DNA of 64,000 nt from Amycolatopsis camponoti (GCF_902497555.1 NZ_CABVGP010000003.1:62001-126000); one strand, 5' to 3'; numbered from the stretch's first letter, positions 9,701 to 17,784 are shown. Notes: generated by a model from the sequence alone, not told the origin. Translations and numbers: made by a program.

Positions 9701-10854
9701 CCGGCCACACCTACCCGATGGGGGCGGTGGCCTGCAGCACCCTGAACGGCCGACCGATCGCGGTCACCGCCAGCTACAACACCGCACGGGTCTGGGACCT
9801 CGCTACCGGCACCACCATCACCACCTTCACCACCCACACCGACTCGGTGGTGGCGGTGGCCTGCGGCACCCTCGACGGCCGACCGGTCGCCGTCACCGCC
9901 AGCTACGACGGGACCGTGCGGGTTTGGTCATTCTTGGCCGAGGCATTCCGGGCGTCCGCCGCACTCGGTCACTCAGGCGCAATCCATGCTCAGGCAAGCA
10001 CGGTCCTCCATGGCTGCCCGGTCGCCGTCACCGCCAGCTACGACGGGACCGCGCGGGTCTGGGACCTCGCCACCGGCACCACCATCACCACCTTCACCGG
10101 CCACAGCTACCCGGTGGGGGCAGTGGCCTGCAGCACCCTCGACGGGCGCCCGGTCGCCGTCACCGGCGGCTCCGACGGGACTGCGTGGGTCTGGGACCTC
10201 GCGACCGGCACCACCATCACCGCCTTCACCAGCCGCTACCCGGTGGGGGCGGTGGCCTGCAGCACCCTCGACGGGCGCCCAGTCGCCGTCACCGCCAGCC
10301 ACGACAGGACCGCGCGAGTCTGGGACCTCGCCACCGGCACCACCATCACCGACTTCACTGGCCACACCGGCGCAGTACTGGCGGTGGCCTGCAACACCCT
10401 CGACGGCCGATCGATCGCCGTCACCGGCGGCTCCGACGACACCGCGCGAGTCTGGGACCTGGCTACCCGCACCACCGTCACCACCTTCACCCGCCACACC
10501 GGCGCGGTAACGGCGGTGGCCTGCCACACCCTCGACGGGCGCCCAGTCGCCGTCACCACCAGCCACGACAGGACCGCGCGAGTCTGGGACCTCGCCACCG
10601 GCACCACCATCACCGACTTCACTGGCCACACCGGCGCGGTACTGGCGGCGGCCTGCAACACCCTCGACGGGCGCCCAGTCGCCGTCACCGCAAGCCACGA
10701 CGGGACCGCGCGGATCTGGGACCTTTCTACAGGTGAGGAGGTCGCAGTCTTCGACATTCGCGGTATCGGCGCCGTGGCGTTCGGGCCTGGCGGAGTTCTC
10801 ATGATCGCGGCGGGATGGGACCTCATCGTGTTCGACCGCGTTGCGCAACACTGA
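6691..10854 (+). CDS. Caspase-like peptidase - STAND NTPase - WD40 receptor-like protein (copy 2)
   Basis: This 1387-residue paralogue of the 1346-5524 product has the same order: a peptidase C14 domain with GHGE (H89) and DTCYSG (C140), an NTPase with Walker A GNPGSGKT (325-332) and Walker B VLVDALDEA (413-421), a helical linker and fourteen WD40 repeats. The first ~780 residues align with copy 1 almost without gaps, whereas the WD40 units are homogenised within each gene. Here they carry STLDGRPVAV and LATGTTITTFTGH, in copy 1 AELDGRPVAI and LATGSEL. The catalytic residues are intact in both copies. The gene overlaps the upstream hydrolase by 11 nt. It is expected to be a ligand-triggered oligomerising protease; the trigger and substrates are unknown. 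Confidence 0.93.
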   Translation: MSADTTRPRRYLIATAIAHYPNAPQLDKPGLVEARDQIITLFTEDLGYEHVHTLGLDPTREQLPRLLRAFCRDEARHPEDIVAVYITGHGEVLDDTHEHVLLTSDADPDDVEDAMRTAHLAQKMLHGTRVRRVLLMLDTCYSGHGGNELTAAAITAMTQRWGDEPGSGLAVITSAQPAQQAETGAFPRLLRDAIQALPTAGSNPAALPLDALVAAMNTNASRPGYQTIGYGVTGLTGEIPPFLPNPRHDLQMTEVDLAIQQAREFETQADRRDTELRTRLLVRAMGGSSNGTGGWWFAGRHAALLEVTAWLRHPNPARPLQVVTGNPGSGKTAVLGLIATLTHPERRATVPLHSLALPAAAVPQVGAVDVAIYAQSLTTDQVLAGIAAAVHSRADTPGRLLDDLLGRDTPLTVLVDALDEASDPDHLVRSLLRPLAEHAAGRLRLLLGTRDFLLDLLGLRRDTAIDLDADRYADPLALTTYAARGLLEAHPDSPYRDQPPELLRAVADAVATAAHPSFLVARITSATLAAQPDAADPRDPAWRRSLPRLPGEAMRRDLDTRLGRKAAMVRDLLRPLAFAEGQGLPWEDIWAAVASRAAGASYTDDDLFWLRRHAGSYVVEATEGGHSTYRLYHRALADYLREDVDATAAHKAIVDVLLTRVPRALAGSRDWTRAHPYTLRHLATHAALAGEIDALVADTEYLVHAEPGTLLPALHRTSTDAAALIAAVYRCSADTHRQLPPLGRRQLLAADAARFRATRLHHELSAPLVWRPRWATGGQTTHALHTTLTGAVVAVACSTLDGRPVAVTTSHDGTAWVWDLATGTTITTFTGHAGAVVAVACSTLDGRPVAVTTSDDDTTRVWDLATGTTITTFTGHIGAVVAVACSTLNGRPVAVTGGSDGTAWVWDLATGTTITTFTGHAGAVVAVACSTLNGRPLAVTGGSDQTARVWDLATGTTITTTGHSSPVLAVACSTLNGHPVDVTVGHDAARVWDLATGTTITTFTGHTYPMGAVACSTLNGRPIAVTASYNTARVWDLATGTTITTFTTHTDSVVAVACGTLDGRPVAVTASYDGTVRVWSFLAEAFRASAALGHSGAIHAQASTVLHGCPVAVTASYDGTARVWDLATGTTITTFTGHSYPVGAVACSTLDGRPVAVTGGSDGTAWVWDLATGTTITAFTSRYPVGAVACSTLDGRPVAVTASHDRTARVWDLATGTTITDFTGHTGAVLAVACNTLDGRSIAVTGGSDDTARVWDLATRTTVTTFTRHTGAVTAVACHTLDGRPVAVTTSHDRTARVWDLATGTTITDFTGHTGAVLAAACNTLDGRPVAVTASHDGTARIWDLSTGEEVAVFDIRGIGAVAFGPGGVLMIAAGWDLIVFDRVAQH
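9055..10830 (+). repeat. Fourteen WD40 repeats, copy 2
   Basis: Fourteen units of about 42 residues share ATGTTITTFTGH and CSTLDGRPVAVT. As in copy 1, unit 7 ends atypically (RVWSF) and a longer linker containing LGHSG precedes unit 8. The final unit is the divergent GPGGVLMIAAGWDL form. Long stretches are repeated at nucleotide level, such as the segment coding for DLATGTTITTFTGH. Confidence 0.85.
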
Positions 10855-11080
10855 CCCTCCGTCGCAGCACCGCAGAAGGTAAGCAAGTATCAGCGAAGCA
10901 CGTCGCGCCGACAATACCTCTGCCCAGTGTGCCGGGGTAATGCACATATTCGAGGGTGCGAAATACAAGCTTCGACGACCAGGTGTTCGAAGCAGCATGA
11001 GCCGTCGGCGCGTCGGCCTGGGTGGCCGCTCAGCAGCGAAGCCGAGCAGCATTAGCGTGTCCCCGTTCCAACCAGGATTA

Positions 11081-11313
11081 CTAGCCGATCAGCGTCCTGG
11101 TGGTCGGGATCCACCAGCGACCGCGGACACGTCCTGCCCCGGCCCGGGACGCCAGCGCCTTGGGTCGGCCCACTGCCTGCGCCGACGCCACGTCGGCGAG
11201 CAGGCCGGGCCGTCGGAGGCGGCCGGTGGACCGGGGTTGAGCAGGTCGTGGACGAACCCCAGCACGCCCGGGGCTGACGGGACGCCGTACCGCGCGGCGG
11301 CGAGCCTCGTCAC
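11081..11313 (-). pseudogene. Broken N-terminal fragment of a CGNR zinc-finger family regulator
   Basis: From a GTG at 11313 the minus strand encodes VTRLAAARYGVPSAPG followed by LGFVHDLLN, resembling the start of the ABATE domain of actinobacterial CGNR zinc-finger proteins. After a frameshift the similarity continues with LLADVASAQA, then degenerates to a stop at 11081. The zinc finger itself is missing. Family assignment rests on short motifs only. The rest of 10855-11372 shows nothing recognisable. Confidence 0.4.
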
Positions 11314-11372
11314 GAAATAAGAATAGCGAATTAGCCTATTTTGTACGCATTTCTGTGGGATCAAGGCCTTGG

Positions 11373-11981
11373 TCAGACGGGTTCGCTCGCGCTCTCGATG
11401 AGCGTCTTCGCCAGCTCTTCGGCGTCGTCAAGCGGTCCCATGTCGTTGAGCGAGGTGGACAGTGCGCGAGCGCCCTCGAACAGCACCGCAAGCTGCCGAC
11501 CCAGGGCTTCGGGCTGGGGCGCGCCTGCTTCGGCGGCGGTCTCGACCAGCCGCGCGGCGAACTCCCGCTTGTGCCGCTCGACCGCCGCCGAGGCCTCAGG
11601 CAGCGTCCCGGCCGATTCGACGGCGGCGTTGTGCAGTGGGCAGCCGCGCACCACTTTCGCCGAAGGCGAGCCGGCCGGGCGTTCGGCAAACAGGCGCAGG
11701 AGACGCTCCCGCGCGCCGAGGTCACGGCGCTCCAGAACGGTCTCCCCGAGGATCGCCCCGTCGGACTCGATGCGCTGCAAATATGCGCTGACCAGCGCTT
11801 CCTTGCTGGGGAAGTGCTGGTAGAGGGTCCGCGTCGACACATGCGCCACGTCGGCCAGTTTGGCGACACCGGTGGCGTGGATGCCTTCGCTCGCGAACAA
11901 CTCGACCGCCGCGCGCATGATGCGCTCGCGCGCTCCGCGTCCACCTCGGGTGGCGCCGGCCGTCGCTTCACTCGTCTCCAT
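11373..11981 (-). CDS. TetR/AcrR family transcriptional regulator
   Basis: The 202-residue protein has an N-terminal TetR HTH at about residues 15-65, with the recognition helix in VSTRTLYQHFPSKEALV, and a C-terminal ligand-binding domain containing GCPLHNAA. It is transcribed away from the DUF302 gene at 12074. Two palindromes lie between them, so it very likely represses both itself and the DUF302-amidase operon. The ligand is unknown. The start is the ATG at 11981, directly beside the first palindrome. Confidence 0.88.
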   Translation of the reverse strand: METSEATAGATRGGRGARERIMRAAVELFASEGIHATGVAKLADVAHVSTRTLYQHFPSKEALVSAYLQRIESDGAILGETVLERRDLGARERLLRLFAERPAGSPSAKVVRGCPLHNAAVESAGTLPEASAAVERHKREFAARLVETAAEAGAPQPEALGRQLAVLFEGARALSTSLNDMGPLDDAEELAKTLIESASEPV

Positions 11982-11986
11982 GACGC

Positions 11987-12008
11987 AAGTATATCGATCG
12001 TTTTACTT
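11987..12008. promoter_or_regulatory. Palindromic TetR operator, proximal
   Basis: AAGTA-TATCGATCGTT-TTACTT is an imperfect 22-bp palindrome centred on CGATCG, six bases from the tetR start codon. Its outer arms AAGTA/TACTT match those of the second palindrome at 12031-12054, which supports binding of one regulator to both. Confidence 0.7.
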
Positions 12009-12030
12009 CTGCGGAGGTGCCTGCTACGTT

Positions 12031-12054
12031 CAAGTACAGCGATCGTTGTACTTG
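12031..12054. promoter_or_regulatory. Palindromic TetR operator, distal
   Basis: CAAGTACA-GCGATCGT-TGTACTTG is a near-perfect 24-bp palindrome ending 19 nt before the DUF302 start codon. It shares the AAGTA..CGATCG..TACTT layout with 11987-12008. Binding here would cover the promoter or ribosome-binding region of the DUF302 gene. Confidence 0.75.
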
Positions 12055-12073
12055 ATGAGAGGAGCACGACCCC

Positions 12074-12604
12074 ATGCAGCACTTGACTGAGACCCGCCAC
12101 GAGGTGGTCCGGTGGTCGATCGACACCCAGGCACCCTTCGACGAATTCCGGGCGCGCTATGAGGCCGCCGTGCCGGCGGTGGACCTCGAGCGGATGACGC
12201 GGCTGCGCGCCGGGCACGCGAGCTGGGACGCAGTACTCGCCGACGCCGCGGAGAGCGCCCCGCACGGGTTTTTGCGGTTCTGGAGCACGGATGTCGGGGA
12301 TCTCATGCGCCTCGCGGGCCATCACAGCTCTTGCGCCACCTACCTGATGGGAAACCACACCATCGCCGAACGCATGTACCGGCACGACCCGGCCGTGATG
12401 CTCTACGCGCCGCTGCGCACGACGATCCACGAAGACCGGCAAGGCGTCACGCGGTTCTCCATCGACCGGCCCAGCAGCCGCTTCTCCAGCTTCGGCGACC
12501 CGGACATCACGTCCGTCGGGCTCGAACTGGACCACAAGGTCGTCAACCTCCTGCGAGTGCTGGACGTCCCGGTGCCCGCCGCTCTCACCGTTCACCAGGA
12601 CTAG
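12074..12604 (+). CDS. DUF302 domain-containing protein
   Basis: This 176-residue cytoplasmic protein resembles DUF302, a small alpha/beta domain of unknown biochemical role. Features include a tryptophan-rich N-terminus (VVRWSID), YLMGNHTIAERM and the C-terminal strand TRFSIDRPSSRFSSFGD. It follows the two operators and precedes the amidase by 10 nt, so it is probably co-expressed with it. An in-frame GAGAGG lies upstream of the ATG at 12074. No catalytic residues can be assigned. Confidence 0.7.
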   Translation: MQHLTETRHEVVRWSIDTQAPFDEFRARYEAAVPAVDLERMTRLRAGHASWDAVLADAAESAPHGFLRFWSTDVGDLMRLAGHHSSCATYLMGNHTIAERMYRHDPAVMLYAPLRTTIHEDRQGVTRFSIDRPSSRFSSFGDPDITSVGLELDHKVVNLLRVLDVPVPAALTVHQD

Positions 12605-12614
12605 CGAGGTACTC

Positions 12615-14039
12615 ATGGCAGACGACAACCTGGCCGAACTCGGTGTCGCCGCGGCAGCCGCCGCGATCCGTGACGGCGACACCACCTCCGAGTCCTACAC
12701 TTCCGCGCTTCTCCGCCGCGCTCGGGAAAACGCCGACCTGAACTCGTTCATCACGATCGACGACTCCGCCGTGCTGGCCGCGGCCGGTGACGCCGACAAG
12801 GCACGCGCAGCCGGCTCCGACGCGCCACTCCTCGGGGTCCCTCTCGGAGTAAAAGACAGCTACGCGACGCGCGGGCTGCGTACGACCTTGGGCGTGGAAA
12901 CCCTCGCAGATTTCGAGCCGGGCGACGATGCCGTCGTCGTCGGCGCGATCAAGGACGCAGGCGGCATCGTCTTCGGCAAGAACAACCTCGTCGAAATGTC
13001 GTTCGGGCTGACCGGAAGCAACCGGCGCTACGGCCAGGTGAAGAACCCTTACGCTCCCGATCGCGTGCCGGGCGGGTCTTCGAGTGGCTCCGCAGCGGCT
13101 GTGTCGGCCCGGATCGTGCCCGCGGCGTTCGGAGGCGACACGGTCGGTTCGATCAGGGTTCCCGCGGCGCTGTGCGGCGTAGTGGGCTTCAAGCCGACCA
13201 CGGGCCGCTGGCCGGGCCGTGGCGTCGCGCCGATCTCGCACACGCTCGACACGACAGGCATCCTGGCTCGCGACGTCGAAGACTGCGCGCTGATCGATCG
13301 GATCGTCACGAAGGAGACGGGTCCGCCTCCCTCGGATCGTTCCGATCTGACTGGAGCACGGTTCGCCTATGCGCCCAGGCAGTACCTCGAGCTGGTCGAC
13401 CCGGAAACGGAATCCTCGTTCAGGGAAGCACTTCGGCGGCTGCGGGACGCGGGTGCGGAAGTCGCTGAAATCGACCTCGGCGACGACTTCTCCGCACTAG
13501 CGGACCGGACGACGTGGAACGTCTTCTTCCGCGAGGCGAGAGACGCGGTGTCGAAGTTCCTGCGCGACAACGGTTTTCCAGTTTCCTTCGAGCAGATCTA
13601 TGACGACCTCAAGCCGGAACTCAGGGAGGTGTGGAGCCACTTGGTCCTGCCGACCGGAGCAGGCTTCTTGGCGCAAGGGGACTACGACGCGACGCTGTCG
13701 ATCGATCGCCCGGAACTCCAGCGCAGGTTCGGAGAAGTGTTCACCCGGCAGGGATTCGACGCGCTGATCCTCCCGACGACGCCCTGCCCCGCTCCGCTGA
13801 TCGACCGGCAGGCGAAGTTCACGGTCGCGGGTGAAGAGGTCAGTGACCTGTTCCTCGCGAAGAACACCGTTCCCGCCAGTGGAGCAGGCTTGCCCGGCAT
13901 CAGCATTCCCCTCGGGCTGACCGGAAACGGGCTCCCGATCGGCATCGAGTTCGACGGCGCGCCCGGCCACGACCGTGCGCTCCTGGACTTGACGCGTCGA
14001 GCGCAGGCCGTTCTCGGCACTCTGCCCGCGCCCGTGTGA
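12615..14039 (+). CDS. Amidase signature family hydrolase
   Basis: The 474-residue enzyme belongs to the amidase signature family, which hydrolyses carboxylic amides with a Ser-cisSer-Lys triad. The lysine is K80 in GVKDSY, the serine-rich segment GGSSSGSA spans 153-160, and the nucleophile is probably S179 in VGSIRVP. The usual G-T-D-T-G-G-S is GGDTVGS here, a small deviation next to the nucleophile. It has no signal peptide. It lies 10 nt behind the DUF302 gene under presumed TetR control, which suggests an inducible catabolic or detoxifying role. The substrate cannot be deduced. Confidence 0.88.
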   Translation: MADDNLAELGVAAAAAAIRDGDTTSESYTSALLRRARENADLNSFITIDDSAVLAAAGDADKARAAGSDAPLLGVPLGVKDSYATRGLRTTLGVETLADFEPGDDAVVVGAIKDAGGIVFGKNNLVEMSFGLTGSNRRYGQVKNPYAPDRVPGGSSSGSAAAVSARIVPAAFGGDTVGSIRVPAALCGVVGFKPTTGRWPGRGVAPISHTLDTTGILARDVEDCALIDRIVTKETGPPPSDRSDLTGARFAYAPRQYLELVDPETESSFREALRRLRDAGAEVAEIDLGDDFSALADRTTWNVFFREARDAVSKFLRDNGFPVSFEQIYDDLKPELREVWSHLVLPTGAGFLAQGDYDATLSIDRPELQRRFGEVFTRQGFDALILPTTPCPAPLIDRQAKFTVAGEEVSDLFLAKNTVPASGAGLPGISIPLGLTGNGLPIGIEFDGAPGHDRALLDLTRRAQAVLGTLPAPV

Positions 14040-14120
14040 GAAGCGCTCAGGCGCTGCTTCCGAGGCCGCGGACGAAATGATCCGCCGTGACCAGGGCGGT
14101 CATCCCGTCCGCGGGCCGGC

Positions 14121-16253
14121 TCACTTCTCGCCAGGCCGGCTGTCGTACCCGAGCCACGTGCCTGCCGTTCCGTGCGGTCCGATTCCCGGTTTGCCGTAGT
14201 CACACACACCGCTGGGGAAGGCAGCGCGCAGTTCAGCGCGTTCGGTGCGGGTGAACGACACCGGGTAGTCGCCGAAATCGAGGGGTTTGCGGGCGCAGGC
14301 AGCGACGTCTTCGGTGAGCGGCCCGCCTGCTTGGAGCCGGGGGTTGGCCCCGGTCGGGTAGACGGTGCCGCACCGGCCGGTGGCCGGGTAGGTCAGCGGT
14401 TGCCCGAGGCGTTCGGCCGCCGAGAGGTAACAGCCGTCGGTCAGGTCGGGCGGCTTGTTCGCGATCACCTTGGCCTGGCGGTTGTGCGGGGAGTGGTCCG
14501 CCTCGATGGCGGTCAGCCACCGGTCCATCGCCGCCAGTTCGTAGGCGTTGGCCGCCGCGAGCTGGTCGGGCGTGTACTGGTTCTCGATGATCACTTGGTT
14601 GGCTGCGGTGTGGTTGGCCTTCTCCAGTCGCGCGCGCATGACGAACGACCACTCGCTCGTGTGGATGTCCAGCAGCGGCCCGGCCGTGTCGATGTGGACC
14701 CGCTGGTCGATGATCGGTGTCGTGCGCAGGCCGTTGCCGCCACTGGGGACGATGTCGTCGCGGTAGGCCGCGTGGACTGCCCGGGGATCGGCCTTGCTGC
14801 GCTCGGCGACCGGTGTGCCGGCTGCGTCGTACCCGCCGATGCCCGCGTTGAGCGCGGTGAACTGCGCGGGGCTGATCCGGCCCTGTTCCAGTGCGGTCAG
14901 TCCGTATTGGACACCCGTGTTGTCGGCGAGGCCGCGGACGAAACCGGTTTTCGGGTCGCGGCCGAACTGGTTGGCGTACTGTTCGGCGACGCTGCACTTG
15001 ACGCCGCCGGGGTTGGTGACGGGGTCGTAGATCGCCGACGCCGGGATCGCGGTGTTGTCGTCGGTGGCGATCCCGTGGTTGCAGCTGCCGGCCGCGGTGA
15101 GCCGGCTGGCGTAGCTGTTGTCCCAGGAGGTGCAGCTGTCGTAGTCGAGGAACCCGGCCACCGCCTGCCGTTCGGGGGCGGTGAACGCGACGCCGGGCTT
15201 CGCGAAGTACCGGTTGAGCAGCCGGCAGTCTCCGGCGACGTCGAGCACGGTGAAGGGATCGGGGAAGGAGAAGCCTGGGATGATGCCGTCCAGGATGCCG
15301 GGGTAGGCGTCGGCGATGTCGTACTGCTGGATCGATCCGCCGGATCCGCCCCAGCCGATCGTGTGCGCCACCGGTCCGTAGGTGGTGATGAAGTGTTCCT
15401 TGACCATCATCGCCGCCTCGGCCGAGATGATCGTGGAGCAGTTGTTCTCCAGGACGTTGAGGCTGGACGAGGCGACCGCGTATCCCTGCGACAGGAACAG
15501 GTCGTCGAGGACGTCTCCGGTACTGCTGCCCTGGTGGTGCCCGCCGTTGCAGCCGCCGCCGAAGGAGTAGACCAGGCTCCGGTTCCAGCTCGTGTCCGGC
15601 CGCAGCGGGGACGGCTCGTGCCCGTCGTAGAGCGCGGCCGTCTGGTAGACGGCGCGGTCGATCGTGCCGGTTTCGATCCGGACGACGTAGGGTGCGGCGT
15701 GGCCGTCGACCTTGGCGGTGGCCAGGTCGGCGGGTCGGTCGTCCGGGTCGGTCAGTGCACGGAAGGCGCCGCCGGTGGTGCGGTACTGGTAGCTGACCAC
15801 GGTCGATGCGGCACATGACGGGCCGGCGGCCGGGGCGAGGCCGAACGCGGTGGTCTCGCAGTAGAAGGGCTGCTGCTGGGGTCCCGAGAACACCGGGCCC
15901 GAGGCGGCGTGGTCGATCACCGTCACCGCGGCCTGACGACGACCGGATTCCGCGACGAGGTGGTGCACTCCGGGGCGGAGCCCGCGCACGAGCCCGAGGA
16001 AGCTCCCGTCCGCCTGTCGCGTCAGGCCCTCCACCGGGTGCCCGTCGGCCCGCAGGACAACCGAGCCGGGTGCGGTTATCCGGACCAGCACGTCCGGGCC
16101 GCTGACCAGGTCCGGCCGTGAGTTGGACACGGTGGTGATGGTGACGCCGGGCCCGTCGTGTGCTGACGCGGTCGCCGGTACCGCGGCGGCCAGCAGGGCA
16201 ACGCTCGCCAGTCCCACCGCGGCGGACCAGGTTCGGCTGTGTGCGGGTTGCAT
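14121..16253 (-). CDS. Secreted DUF6351-type hydrolase-like protein
   Basis: The 710-residue protein starts with a clear signal peptide (VGLASVALLAAAVPATASA, residues ~13-31), so it is exported. It resembles the large secreted actinobacterial DUF6351 proteins, related to hydroxybutyrate-oligomer hydrolases of the alpha/beta fold. GWGGSGGSIQQYDIADAYPG contains a Gly-rich nucleophile-like turn. Paired cysteines (YCETTAFG, GDCRLL, DSCTSW) would suit an extracellular enzyme. Only 3 nt separate it from the upstream aldo-keto reductase gene, so the two are co-transcribed. The substrate is unknown; an ester or polymer is plausible. Confidence 0.75.
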   Translation of the reverse strand: MQPAHSRTWSAAVGLASVALLAAAVPATASAHDGPGVTITTVSNSRPDLVSGPDVLVRITAPGSVVLRADGHPVEGLTRQADGSFLGLVRGLRPGVHHLVAESGRRQAAVTVIDHAASGPVFSGPQQQPFYCETTAFGLAPAAGPSCAASTVVSYQYRTTGGAFRALTDPDDRPADLATAKVDGHAAPYVVRIETGTIDRAVYQTAALYDGHEPSPLRPDTSWNRSLVYSFGGGCNGGHHQGSSTGDVLDDLFLSQGYAVASSSLNVLENNCSTIISAEAAMMVKEHFITTYGPVAHTIGWGGSGGSIQQYDIADAYPGILDGIIPGFSFPDPFTVLDVAGDCRLLNRYFAKPGVAFTAPERQAVAGFLDYDSCTSWDNSYASRLTAAGSCNHGIATDDNTAIPASAIYDPVTNPGGVKCSVAEQYANQFGRDPKTGFVRGLADNTGVQYGLTALEQGRISPAQFTALNAGIGGYDAAGTPVAERSKADPRAVHAAYRDDIVPSGGNGLRTTPIIDQRVHIDTAGPLLDIHTSEWSFVMRARLEKANHTAANQVIIENQYTPDQLAAANAYELAAMDRWLTAIEADHSPHNRQAKVIANKPPDLTDGCYLSAAERLGQPLTYPATGRCGTVYPTGANPRLQAGGPLTEDVAACARKPLDFGDYPVSFTRTERAELRAAFPSGVCDYGKPGIGPHGTAGTWLGYDSRPGEK

Positions 16254-16256
16254 GGC

Positions 16257-17126
16257 TCACGCCTCCGTGGCGAGGTCGGTGATCGCCGCGACGTGCTCGC
16301 CGGACAGCTCGATTTCCGCTGCCGCCAGGTTGTCCTGCAGGTGCGCGACGCTGGTCGTGCCCGGGATCGGCAGCATCACCGGCGAACGGTGCAGCAACCA
16401 CGCCAGCGCGATCTGCCGGGCCGTCACCCCGTGCCGGGCGGCGATCGGCTCGATCACCGCCATGACCTTGTCCGTGTCCGGCCCTTCGGTGAGCGTGACC
16501 GGGTGCCAGGGTGAGAAGACCGCACCGCTGTTCTCGGCTGCCCGCAGGAGGTCCGCGCCGGTGCGCGCACTGGCGTTGAAATGGGCTGTGACCGCCGCGA
16601 TCTCCACGATGTCCTGGGCGGCCCGGAACTGTTCGAGGGTCACATTGGACAGTCCGACGTGCCGGATCAGCCCTTCCTCCCGCAACGCCGCGAGAGTGGC
16701 GACCTGGTCCTCGAACGGCACGTCCGTGGCGCGACCGCTGTGCAGGTAGTAGAGGTCGATCGTGTCCACCCCCAGCCGGCGCGCGCTCAGGTGGGCACTC
16801 TGCCGCAGGTAGTTCGCATTGCCGACCGCGCCGAGGGTCGCGTAGTCGAATCCGCCGCGCACGAACCCGCCCTTGGTCGCGATGACCAGGTCGTCCGGGT
16901 AAGGGTGGAGCGCGTCGCGGATGAGGACCTCGTTGGTGTGCGGCCCGTAGACGTCGGCGGTGTCGATGAACGTGACACCGGCGTCGACGGCCGCGCGCAG
17001 CACGGCGATGCCGCCGTCGCGGTCGGGGTACTCGCCCCAGACCTGCTTTCCGGTCAGCTGCATGGCACCGAAACCGATCCGGCCGACCCGCAGGTCACCG
17101 CCGATGGTGAGAACTCTCGAAGTCAT
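16257..17126 (-). CDS. Aldo/keto reductase
   Basis: This roughly 289-residue NADPH-dependent oxidoreductase starts at the ATG at 17126, which has AGGAGGT just upstream; a longer frame to 17162 lacks a site. It shows the AKR TIM-barrel landmarks: FIDTADVYGPHTNE with catalytic Asp/Tyr, VIATKGG with the lysine, the YYLHSGR strand with the histidine, and GLSNVTLEQ. The C-terminal LPIPGTTS is part of the cofactor site. It is divergent from the TetR gene at 17209 and followed by the DUF6351 gene. Confidence 0.9.
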   Translation of the reverse strand: MTSRVLTIGGDLRVGRIGFGAMQLTGKQVWGEYPDRDGGIAVLRAAVDAGVTFIDTADVYGPHTNEVLIRDALHPYPDDLVIATKGGFVRGGFDYATLGAVGNANYLRQSAHLSARRLGVDTIDLYYLHSGRATDVPFEDQVATLAALREEGLIRHVGLSNVTLEQFRAAQDIVEIAAVTAHFNASARTGADLLRAAENSGAVFSPWHPVTLTEGPDTDKVMAVIEPIAARHGVTARQIALAWLLHRSPVMLPIPGTTSVAHLQDNLAAAEIELSGEHVAAITDLATEA

Positions 17127-17208
17127 CCGGACCTCCTGATAGAGTGATAGACGACTTCTCATTTTAACGGAGTCCAGTTATCACTTACAAGAGCTGGAGG
17201 TATCCCGG

Positions 17209-17775
17209 TTGACGCTCGCCGAGTTGCTCGCCGAACGCCGCCCACACCGCGCCGACGCCCGGCGCAACTTCGACGCCCTGGTCGCCGCCGCCACCGAGGC
17301 GTACACCGAGCTCGGCGCGGACGTGCCCATGGAGGAAATCGCCCGGCGCGCCAGCGTCGGCATCGCCACGCTCTACCGCAACTTCCCAACCCGCACGGAC
17401 TTGATGGAGTACGTCTACCTGACCTCCGTCGACGAACTCGTCCGCTACGGGCGGCAGCTCGACCAGTCCGACCCGTGGGCGGCTCTCTCCGATTGGCTGA
17501 GCCGGTTCGTCACGCACCTGGCGACCAAGCACGTGCTCACCACGGTCCTCACCCGCGAGTCCCCGGCGTACCTGCCCAGCCGCGAAGCGATCTACGGCGT
17601 CGCCGACCCGCTGTTCGAGCTGGCCCAGCGAACCGGGGTGGTGCGTGCCGATGTCAACGCCGATGACGTCATGCGCCTGGTGTTCGCGGTGACCGCCGGG
17701 ATCTACGTCGACGACACGCAGCGCAAGCGCGTCATCGGGATCGTGCTCGACGGGATCCGCCCCGCGGCAAGCTGA
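17209..17775 (+). CDS. TetR family transcriptional regulator
   Basis: The 188-residue protein begins at a TTG at 17209 supported by GGAGG 8 nt upstream. The HTH lies at residues ~20-65 (VPMEEIARRASVGIATLYRN), followed by FPTRTDLMEYVY, typical of the subgroup with a SBP-like C-terminal domain. It is divergent from the aldo-keto reductase operon and most likely its repressor. The intergenic region holds GTGATA (17144-17149) and TATCAC (17179-17184) as an inverted pair 29 bp apart, a weak operator candidate. Confidence 0.87.
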   Translation: MTLAELLAERRPHRADARRNFDALVAAATEAYTELGADVPMEEIARRASVGIATLYRNFPTRTDLMEYVYLTSVDELVRYGRQLDQSDPWAALSDWLSRFVTHLATKHVLTTVLTRESPAYLPSREAIYGVADPLFELAQRTGVVRADVNADDVMRLVFAVTAGIYVDDTQRKRVIGIVLDGIRPAAS

Positions 17776-17784
17776 CACGGGCGG

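Noticed and set aside
8997-10736. Plus-strand 579-residue His/Arg/Pro-rich open frame
   Set aside because: It lies wholly within the WD40 repeats of the second receptor gene in another frame. Its length follows from the repeated GC-rich DNA, and its His-rich composition is that of a shadow frame.
14041-14105. Minus-strand tail reading MTALVTADHFVRGLG before a stop
   Set aside because: It could be the last residues of a TetR-type protein, but about 18 residues are too few to support even a pseudogene.
14172-15818. Plus-strand 548-residue open frame
   Set aside because: It is the antisense of the signal-peptide-bearing DUF6351 gene and has Val/Gly/Asp-biased low-complexity composition.
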